Shown piece after piece: positions 23,351 through 31,531 of a DNA stretch of 33,783 bases. The DNA comes from JAWLGW01 sp964569055 (GTDB lineage Bacteria > Planctomycetota > J058). The notes under the pieces were generated by a model, which saw only the letters and a program-made list of their open reading frames with translations, did not search any database and was not told the DNA's origin. A program made the translations under genes and the position numbers. The stretch covers positions 1 to 33,783 of the forward strand of contig CAZMSZ010000032.1 in NCBI GenBank assembly GCA_964569055.1. Direction: 5' to 3'. Numbering within the stretch: position 1 is the stretch's first letter; every line of letters begins with the position of its first letter.

Positions 23351-25687
23351 GTGGAGCAGATCGGCCGGTTCCTGATCGAGCGCGAGCTCGGCCGCGGCGG
23401 CATGGGCGTGGTCTACGCCGGCTACGACCCCGAGCTCGACCGGCGGGTGGCGCTCAAGCTGATCTTGCAGGGCGCGGCCGACCCGGACGCGTTGGCGCGC
23501 TTCGGGCGCGAAGCCCTGGCGCTGGCGAAGGTGCGCCACCCGGGTGTGCTGCAGGTGTTCGAGGTCGGCCGCGCGCCGCAGGGGCCGTTCGTGGTCACGG
23601 CGCTGGTCGAGGGCGAGACCCTCACCGCGCGCCTGGCGCGCGGACCGCTCCCCGCGCGCGAGGCGGCCCCGATCGTGGCCGCGCTGGCGGACGCGGTCGC
23701 GGCGCTCCACGCCGCCGGGCTGCTGCACCGCGACATCAAGCCGGCCAACGTGATGCTCCGCACCGACGGCACGCCGGTCCTGCTCGACTTCGGGCTGGTG
23801 CGCGACGAGAGCGCCGAGCAGCTGACGCTCACCGGGCAGCTGCTGGGCACCCCCGCCTACATGAGCCCCGAGCAGGCGAACGGCGAGCGCGGACGCATGG
23901 GCGCCCCGGCCGACGTGTGGTCGCTCGGCGCGACGCTGTTCGCGCTCCTCACCGGCCACCCGCCGTTCGACGGGCAGACCGTGATCGAGCTGGTCCACAA
24001 GGTGATGTTCGAGCAGCCCGACTGGCGCGCCCTGGCCCGGGTCGCGCCGCCCGAGTTGGTGGCCGTGATCCGGCGCGCGCTCGCCAAGGGGCCGCGCGCG
24101 CGGTACAGCTCCGCCGTGGCGCTGCGGCTCGACCTCGAGCTGTGGCTCGCGGGCAAGCGTCCGCTGGCGGGCTACGGCCAGCGCGTGCGGCGGCGGCGGG
24201 CGGCCGCCGCCGCCGGCCTGGCGGTCGCCGCGGCGGCGCTCCTGGCCGCCGCCGCGCTGAGCAGCGCTCGGCCCGCCCGCGACGGAGCGGACGCGCTCGC
24301 GGCCACGCCCGACGCCGACACGCCGCCGCCGAGCGAGGAGGTCCCGGGGGCCACGCTGGAGGAGCCGTGGCTCGCGCTCGAGGCCGGGCCCTTCCTGGCC
24401 GCGCTCCCCGAGGTCCGCACCCCGAAGGACGGCGAGGAGGTCGTCCGCCGCTGTCGCGAGTGGCTGGCGGTGCACGACCATCCGCCCGATGGGGAGGTGC
24501 GCACGCGTCTGCTCGCCAGCCTCCTGGGGCGGCCGCCGCTGGCCACTGCCAAGCTCGCCGAGCCACGGAACGCCGAGCTGCTCGCGCTCGACGCCGAGCG
24601 CGTGCTGGTGTGGCACGCCAACGACCCGGTGGCGCGCTGGTGGTCGCCCGGTCAGCCGCTCCCCGACCCTTCATGGCCGCTCGAGGCGATCAAGTGGCTC
24701 GGCGCGGTGGCGCCGCGTGGGGGCGACGCGCCCGAGCTCCTCGCGGTCGGCTACGCCCCCGACCGCGCCGCGGCTGCCCTCGCCTTCCTGCCGACCGCTC
24801 GGGGAGCGGAGTGGGTCACCGCGCGTGCGCTCGGTGAGCTGGACAGCCTCGAGCCGGCACCCGAGGGCGCGCGTTCGCCGCACCCCAACAACCCCATGCG
24901 GCTGGCCTGCAGCCCCGACGGCCGCCTGTTCGCCGTGGGGACCGCGCTGGGCGAGGTCGCCGTGTATCGCTGGGCCGACCTGCTCGCGCCGGGGGCGGAG
25001 CCGCTGGCCCCCCTCGCGGTCCTCCGCGCGCCCGGCGACTCGCGCGCCCACCGCGCTCCGATCCAGCAGCTCGCCTTCGCGGGCGGCGGACGCGCGCTGT
25101 TCTCCGGCAGCGGCGCGCTGCACGACGACCCGCTCGCCGCCAGCACGGAGGCGACGCTCCACGCGTGGGACCTCGCGGGGACCTCGCCGAAGCACGCGGG
25201 GACACGCCGCGCCGGCGGTGAGCTGTCGGTGATCTGCCCCGAACCGGGGCCGGCCGGCGCGGCGGTCGTCGGGCTCTCGGGCGTGAACTTGCTCGTGCGC
25301 TCCTCGCTCACCGCCGAGCTCGGGCTGGAGTACTTGAGCCCGGGCCTAACCAACTTCGCGGGGCGGCAGTCGTCGCACGGCACCACGGTGGTCGGGGCCT
25401 GGCTGCTCGCGGGTGGGCGCTACCTCCTCGGCGCCGCCGGGAAGTACGTCTCCGAGCGAGGCCTCGACCCCCGCGCCGAGCCCTTCCCCGCCGCCGAGCT
25501 TCGCGCCTGGAACGCGGCGAACGGGACGCTGGTCGCGGCCGCCGAGCTGCGCCCGCTCCCCGGGCTCGCCTTCCTGACCGGCGCCCTCACGCCCGACGGG
25601 CGCCGCCTGATCACGGTCTCGGCCACCGGGCGTGGGGCAACCCGCGTGCTCGAGGTGTGGGACGTCGACCTCGGCCTCCCGCCATGA
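23351..25687 (+). CDS. Ser/Thr protein kinase with propeller-like extracytoplasmic domain
   Basis: 778 residues from GTG, apparently without a leader. The kinase domain (about 5-275) is complete: GRGGMG loop, Lys36 in VALKL, HRDIKPAN with catalytic Asp128, DFG Asp146, and the GTPAYMSPEQ activation segment. A basic run (RRRRA) precedes one membrane segment (about 285-303). The ectodomain of about 475 residues has WD40/propeller-like blades: CSPDGRLFAVGTALGEVAVYRW, LAFAGGGRALFSGSG...LHAWDLAG, and ALTPDGRRLITVSATG...LEVWDV at the end. Kinases of this plan are common in planctomycetes and myxobacteria and phosphorylate Ser/Thr in response to outside signals. The last four bases form ATGA with the start of the PrmA-type gene, so the two are translationally coupled. 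Confidence 0.93.
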   Translation: MEQIGRFLIERELGRGGMGVVYAGYDPELDRRVALKLILQGAADPDALARFGREALALAKVRHPGVLQVFEVGRAPQGPFVVTALVEGETLTARLARGPLPAREAAPIVAALADAVAALHAAGLLHRDIKPANVMLRTDGTPVLLDFGLVRDESAEQLTLTGQLLGTPAYMSPEQANGERGRMGAPADVWSLGATLFALLTGHPPFDGQTVIELVHKVMFEQPDWRALARVAPPELVAVIRRALAKGPRARYSSAVALRLDLELWLAGKRPLAGYGQRVRRRRAAAAAGLAVAAAALLAAAALSSARPARDGADALAATPDADTPPPSEEVPGATLEEPWLALEAGPFLAALPEVRTPKDGEEVVRRCREWLAVHDHPPDGEVRTRLLASLLGRPPLATAKLAEPRNAELLALDAERVLVWHANDPVARWWSPGQPLPDPSWPLEAIKWLGAVAPRGGDAPELLAVGYAPDRAAAALAFLPTARGAEWVTARALGELDSLEPAPEGARSPHPNNPMRLACSPDGRLFAVGTALGEVAVYRWADLLAPGAEPLAPLAVLRAPGDSRAHRAPIQQLAFAGGGRALFSGSGALHDDPLAASTEATLHAWDLAGTSPKHAGTRRAGGELSVICPEPGPAGAAVVGLSGVNLLVRSSLTAELGLEYLSPGLTNFAGRQSSHGTTVVGAWLLAGGRYLLGAAGKYVSERGLDPRAEPFPAAELRAWNAANGTLVAAAELRPLPGLAFLTGALTPDGRRLITVSATGRGATRVLEVWDVDLGLPP

Positions 25688-26547
25688 GCTGGCAGGAGCT
25701 CCGGCTGGTGGTGCCGCGCGCGGAGGCCGAGGTCGCGGGCGAGGCGCTGCTCGCGCTCGGCGCGGCCGGCGTGGAGCAGGACGCGGGCCCGCAGGCCTGG
25801 GAGGCGCCGAGCGCGGCCACGGCGCAGGCCTGCCTGCGGGCCTGGTTCGAGGCGCCCGACCAAGCGGAGATCGAGGGCGCGCTGCGGCCGTACCTCGCCC
25901 CCGGCGCCGCGCCCGCCTGGTCGGCGGTCGCGCCGACCGACTGGGAGGCCGAGTGGCGCGCCGCGTTCCCGCCGGTCGTCGTCAGCCCGACCCTCACGGT
26001 GGCCCCGCCCTGGGACGCCCCGCCGGGCGCGCTGTTGATCGAGCCGGGTCAGGGGTTCGGGACCGCGCAACACCCCACCACCCGCCTCGCCCTCCGCGCG
26101 CTCGAGGCGCTCGCCGGCCCCGCCGCGCCCAGCCCGCCGCGCGACGTCCTCGACGTCGGCTGCGGCTCGGGGGTGCTCGCCCTCGCCGCCGCCCGTTGGG
26201 GACGGCGCGCCCGCGGCGTCGACGTCGAGCCCGAGGCCGTCGCCGAGGCCCGCGCCAACGCGGCCCTCAACGAGCTCACCGCCGACTTCGCCGCCGCCTC
26301 GCTCGAGGACGTCTCCGACCCCGCCGACCTCGTGATCGCCAACGTCCACGCCGAGCTGCTGCTCGCGCTGCGTCCGCACCTCCTCCGCCTCACCCGGAGG
26401 ACGCTCGTCCTGTCGGGGATCCTGGCGGATCGCGAGGCTCGAGTGCGCGCCGCGTTCGAGCCCGGCCTGGGCGCGCTCCTCCGCCGCGAGGACGAGGACG
26501 GCTGGGTGAGCTTGGCCTACGCGCGCAGCTTGCCCGAGCCGCCGTAA
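25684..26547 (+). CDS. prmA: Ribosomal protein L11 methyltransferase (PrmA family)
   Basis: 287 residues from an ATG inside the kinase stop (ATGA). The N-terminal domain carries the family's Trp-rich segment (DWEAEWRAAFPPVVV), then EPGQGFGTAQHPTT (about 118-131; family consensus PGxAFGTGxHPTT, with Ala in place of the second Gly), then the SAM-binding DVGCGSGVLALAAARWG from Asp157, VDVEPEAVAEARANAALN, and DLVIANVHAELLLALRPHL with LSGIL. Length and order fit PrmA, which trimethylates L11 of the 50S subunit. Some members of the family methylate other proteins. No SD of its own is clear, in line with coupling to the kinase. Confidence 0.88.
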   Translation: MSWQELRLVVPRAEAEVAGEALLALGAAGVEQDAGPQAWEAPSAATAQACLRAWFEAPDQAEIEGALRPYLAPGAAPAWSAVAPTDWEAEWRAAFPPVVVSPTLTVAPPWDAPPGALLIEPGQGFGTAQHPTTRLALRALEALAGPAAPSPPRDVLDVGCGSGVLALAAARWGRRARGVDVEPEAVAEARANAALNELTADFAAASLEDVSDPADLVIANVHAELLLALRPHLLRLTRRTLVLSGILADREARVRAAFEPGLGALLRREDEDGWVSLAYARSLPEPP

Positions 26548-26614
26548 CACCCCCGCACGGCGAGTGTCGCGTCGTGGACAAGGCCATTCCTCGCCTTGAG
26601 GTTGTGTGACCACC

Positions 26615-26644
26615 TTGCGTCACGCGGAGGGCGTGGGCTATACC
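26615..26644 (+). promoter_or_regulatory. Sigma-70-like promoter for the 45-bp-repeat membrane protein
   Basis: TTGCGT (26615-26620) and TATACC (26639-26644) with an 18-base spacer. The -10 ends 20 bases before the ATG at 26665 and GGGAGG lies between. This is the best -35/-10 pair in the window. Confidence 0.5.
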
Positions 26645-26664
26645 GCCCCCGGGAGGGCGGGGAC

Positions 26665-28225
26665 ATGGGCGAGGGGGAGCCTCCGCGGCCGGCGGGCCGG
26701 CTGATCGGACGACCGAAGGGCGCGAGCAAGGGCGCAGCGGGGGGGCCAGGCGGCCCGCCCCCCTCGGGTCGGGCGCCCACGCCGGGCGGGCGCCCACCCA
26801 GCGCGCGCCGCCCTGCGGTCTCCCGGCCCGACGGAGCGCCGCCCAGGGCAGGAGGCCCGGACGGGCGCGCCCGCCCCGACCCCACCCGCTCGGGGCCGCC
26901 CCGTCGGCCCAGCGCGCGCATGAACGCTCCGCAGGGCGCCCGCCGCGAGCCCCAGGGCGCGAGGGTGGCCGGCACGCAAGGCGCGGAGCGACCGGCGTCG
27001 CAGACGACGCGCCCGAGGGGCGAGGTCCCGGGCCCTGGCCGCGCCGGCGCGCGGCCGCCCGGCGGGCGCCTGCCGGCTCGCGACACCCGGGCCAGTGATT
27101 CGCCCAGCGGGCGCCTGCCGGCTCGCGAGGCCACGGCCGGGGACCCGCCCAGCGGGCGCCTGCCCGCGCGCGGGCCCGCGGCCGGGGACTCGCCCAGCGG
27201 GCGCCTGCCGGCGCGCGAGGACGGGGCCGGGGAGTCGCCCAGCGGGCGCCTGCCGGCTCGCGAGGCCACGGCCGCGGACCCGCCCAGCGGGCGCTTGCCG
27301 GCTCGCGAGGACGGGGCCGGGGGCCCGCCCAGCGAGCCCGCCACGCGCGGTGGCGCGTCGGTCCGCCCGGCGAGCGCCCGGCTCGGGGCCGCGCCCGCCG
27401 AGTCGCCGCCCCGCTCCGACCAGCCCGAGGAGCGCGCGCCGCGCCGGGCGTACTTCGGGCCCGGATCGCCGTCCGCGCCCTCCCCGTCCCCCGAGGAGCC
27501 CGCCGAAGAGCCGCCCACGCTGGCCACGTTCCTGCGCGCCCGCCCGCAGCTCGCGATCGGGCTGGTCCTCGGCCTGATCGTGGCCGTCGCGATCGTGTCC
27601 AACCCGCCGCCGTGGTGGGTCACCACCAAGGGCGAGGCGATCCGGCTGGGGCAGTCGCGGGGGCAGGCCGTCGTCGTGTTCAAGTACACCCGCCACGAGG
27701 TGTCCGAGCCGGCGGTCGCGCGGGCCGAGTCCCTGCTCGACGACGTCTCCGTCCCCTACGTCCTCCTCGAGCACGACGTCACCGGCGTGCGCGCGCTGGA
27801 CGAGGTCGAGCGGCCCACGCTGAGCGTGTTCGAGCCCGTGGATGGCGGACGACTCGTGGCGCGGCACGACCCGCTGGTGGTCGCCGAGGACGAGCTGGAG
27901 CAGTCGCTCCGCCAGGCCACCCCGCAGGACCAGCCGTTTCGGCTGGGGCGGGGCCTGGCCGCGGTCCTCCTGCTGGCGGGGCTCGGCGCGCTCTCGTTCT
28001 TCGTCGGCGCCCCGGAGGTGCGCCGCTCCAACATCTGGACGGGCGCGTCACCCGCGCCGATCTCGAGCCGGGGCTCGGCCGACCCTCGCCGCCTCCCCTG
28101 CGAGACGTGCGGCGGACCCCAGCCCGTGGGCCTCACCGGCCGCTGCACCCGCTGCGGCGCCCTCCTCGAGCGCCAGCCGGAGCCGAGCCCGTGGGCGTGG
28201 CACCTCCAGCGCTCCGGCGTGCTCG
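26665..28225 (+). CDS. Repeat-containing membrane protein with thioredoxin-like fold and zinc ribbon (cut by assembly gap)
   Basis: At least 520 residues, 3' end lost in the N-run. The start ATG follows GGGAGG. The first 280 residues are Pro/Arg/Gly/Ala-rich and include six 15-residue repeats of PSGRLPARE type (from about residue 132). A membrane segment at about 290-312 is followed by a domain of about 100 residues with a thioredoxin-like pattern (AVVVFKYTRHEV, then VERPTLSVF with the cis-Pro position) but no CxxC, so redox activity is unlikely. A second membrane segment (about 432-452) leads to a zinc ribbon, CETCGG and CTRCGA. The N-terminus may be cytoplasmic and basic. No family recognised. 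The sequence just before the gap (WAWHLQRSG) gives no further domain. Confidence 0.72.
27058..27327 (+). repeat. Six 45-bp tandem repeats encoding 15-residue units
   Basis: Units start at 27058, 27103, 27148, 27193, 27238 and 27283; a partial seventh (CCCAGCGAG) begins at 27328. The core CCCAGCGGGCGCCTGCC is almost invariant, and the variable half alternates between two types (AREATAxDP and AREDGAGxx), so pairs of units may have been duplicated together. They encode the consensus PSGRLPARExxAxxx. Confidence 0.93.
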
Positions 28226-28325
28226 NNNNNNNNNNNNNNNNNNNNNNNNNNNNNNNNNNNNNNNNNNNNNNNNNNNNNNNNNNNNNNNNNNNNNNNNNNN
28301 NNNNNNNNNNNNNNNNNNNNNNNNN
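28226..28325. other. Assembly gap of 100 N
   Basis: Exactly 100 undetermined bases, the conventional filler for a scaffold join of unknown size. Reading frames that appear to cross it are not evidence of continuity, and the real distance between the flanking genes is unknown. Confidence 0.97.
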
Positions 28326-28436
28326 ACGAGGGCCGCGTGGCTTGACTTCCCGTCCGGGCTCTGGCCTCCTGTTGGGCTCGTGCGGCCGCGCCGCGAGGGC
28401 CCTCCTGGCCCCGGCCGGCGGCCGCCGCGGAGCACC

Positions 28437-30101
<1,665 letters not shown>

Positions 30102-30126
30102 GGCGACCGGCGAGAGGAGCCGGGCG

Positions 30127-30153
30127 GCGTCTCCCGCGAGGGCGTGGAGACGC
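30127..30153. promoter_or_regulatory. Perfect 8-bp dyad, possible operator over a promoter
   Basis: GCGTCTCC (30127-30134) and GGAGACGC (30146-30153) are exact inverted repeats with an 11-base centre. The right half covers the candidate -35 of the following gene. As no T-run follows, an operator or an mRNA hairpin at the end of ettA is more likely than an intrinsic terminator. Confidence 0.5.
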
Positions 30154-30173
30154 TCCGACCTGGCGGATAACCT
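30145..30173 (+). promoter_or_regulatory. Promoter of a probable leaderless methyltransferase gene
   Basis: TGGAGA (30145-30150; four of six to TTGACA) and TAACCT (30168-30173) with a 17-base spacer. The -10 ends 7 bases before the ATG at 30181, so the transcript should begin at the start codon; CTCTTGCCC between shows no ribosome binding site. Confidence 0.48.
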
Positions 30174-30180
30174 CTTGCCC

Positions 30181-31482
30181 ATGCACCAGAGCTCCCTCGA
30201 CAAGATGCAGGCCTTCTGCGACGCGCACCTGGCCGACCGCGCGGGCGCGCCGCTGCGCATCCTCGACATCGGCAGCCAGGACGTGAACGGGAGCTACCGG
30301 CCGATGTTCGCCCGGCCCGGGTGGACCTACGTCGGCGCCGACCTCGCGCCCGGCCCCAACGTCGACGTGGTGCTGCCCAGCCCCTACGCCTGGAGCGGCC
30401 TCGCCAGCGCCTCGTTCGACGTGGTGATCTCGGGGCAGGCCTTCGAGCACATCGAGTTCTTCTGGCTGACCATGCTCGAGGTGGCGCGCGTGCTGCGCCC
30501 GGGCGGGCTGTGCTGCATCCTCGTCCCGGCCGCCGGCTTCCAGCACCGCTACCCGCTCGACTGCTGGCGGTTCTTCCCCGACGGCCTGCGCGCGCTGGCG
30601 CGCTGGGCGCGGCTGGAGGTGCTCGAGGCGCGGACGCAGTGGCTGCCGTTCGGCTACGAGGACGGGAGCGACCTGTGGCGCGACTCGCTCCTGGTCGCGC
30701 GCAAGCCGCGGCGCGGCCCCCTCGGCGCGCTGCGCGACCGCGCCGCGCGCCGCGCGCTCCGGCTCGTCGCCCGCGCGGCGGTGCCGGCCGGCGGGCCGAT
30801 CATCGAGGACGAGGCGCCGAGTGAGGCGGTCGATCCGGTCGACCCCGCCGCCCTGGAGGACCACCTCGACACGCCGCTCCGCGACGTGCTCGCGCGCATG
30901 CAGCGCCGGATCGTGGGCGGCGCGAGCTACTTCGGCGTGCCCACCCAGAAGAACCCGCTCGACCTGTGGGTCTACCAGGAGCTGCTGTTCGAGCAGCGCC
31001 CGGACGTGATCGTCGAGATCGGCAACTTCGCCGGCGGCAGCGCCCTCGCCCTGGCGCACCTGTGCGACCAGCTCGCGCACGGCCGCGTGATCGGGGTCGA
31101 CATCTCCCACGCGCGCGTCCCCGAGCAGGTGCGCGACCACCCGCGGATCAAGCTGATCGAGGCCGACGCCTGCGAGGCGTTCGAGGCCGTCCGCGCCGAG
31201 ATCGGCGCCGACGAGACGACGCTGGTGATCGAGGACAGCTCGCACACCTACGACAACACCCTGGCGGTGCTGCGCCGGTACGCGCCCCTGGTGCCGGTAG
31301 GGGGCTACCTCATCGTGGAGGACTCGATCTGCCACCACGGGCTCGAGCTCGGCCCGCAGCCCGGCCCCTACGAGGCGATCGACGCGTTCTTGCGCGAGCA
31401 CCCCGAGTTCACCGTCGACCGCGGCCGCGAGGCCTACCTGATCACCTGGAACCCGCGCGGCTTCCTGCGTCGGGTGCGCTGA
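30181..31482 (+). CDS. Two-domain protein: SAM methyltransferase fused to a CmcI-like hydroxylase/methyltransferase
   Basis: 433 residues from ATG; a TTG two codons upstream is in frame but the promoter position favours the ATG. Residues about 5-180 are a class I methyltransferase of type 11: RILDIGSQDVNGSY (Asp29), VGADLAPG, SFDVVISGQAFEHIEF, VARVLRPGGL. After a short linker, residues about 225-430 match the CmcI (cephalosporin hydroxylase) family: QKNPLDLWVYQELLFE, IVEIGNFAGGSA (Glu279), IGVDIS, TLVIEDSSHTYDNTL (Glu351-Asp352, likely metal ligands with the later VEDS) and GGYLIVEDSICHHG. CmcI-like proteins often methylate sugars; cephalosporin hydroxylation is a special case, so I expect an O-methyltransferase for a glycan or lipid. 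The fusion of two SAM enzymes in one chain is unusual. Confidence 0.82.
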   Translation: MHQSSLDKMQAFCDAHLADRAGAPLRILDIGSQDVNGSYRPMFARPGWTYVGADLAPGPNVDVVLPSPYAWSGLASASFDVVISGQAFEHIEFFWLTMLEVARVLRPGGLCCILVPAAGFQHRYPLDCWRFFPDGLRALARWARLEVLEARTQWLPFGYEDGSDLWRDSLLVARKPRRGPLGALRDRAARRALRLVARAAVPAGGPIIEDEAPSEAVDPVDPAALEDHLDTPLRDVLARMQRRIVGGASYFGVPTQKNPLDLWVYQELLFEQRPDVIVEIGNFAGGSALALAHLCDQLAHGRVIGVDISHARVPEQVRDHPRIKLIEADACEAFEAVRAEIGADETTLVIEDSSHTYDNTLAVLRRYAPLVPVGGYLIVEDSICHHGLELGPQPGPYEAIDAFLREHPEFTVDRGREAYLITWNPRGFLRRVR

Positions 31483-31531
31483 GCCGGGAACCCGTCGAGC
31501 GCTCGGACGTGTGACGCCCAGGAGGATCCGC

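Noticed and set aside
26579..26598. CAAGGC/GCCTTG hairpin after the PrmA-type gene as a terminator
   Set aside because: Six-base stem with 8-base loop and no T-run; too weak.
28342..28347. TTGACT as -35 for ettA
   Set aside because: No -10-like hexamer at 15-19 bases; the upstream region is also cut by the gap.
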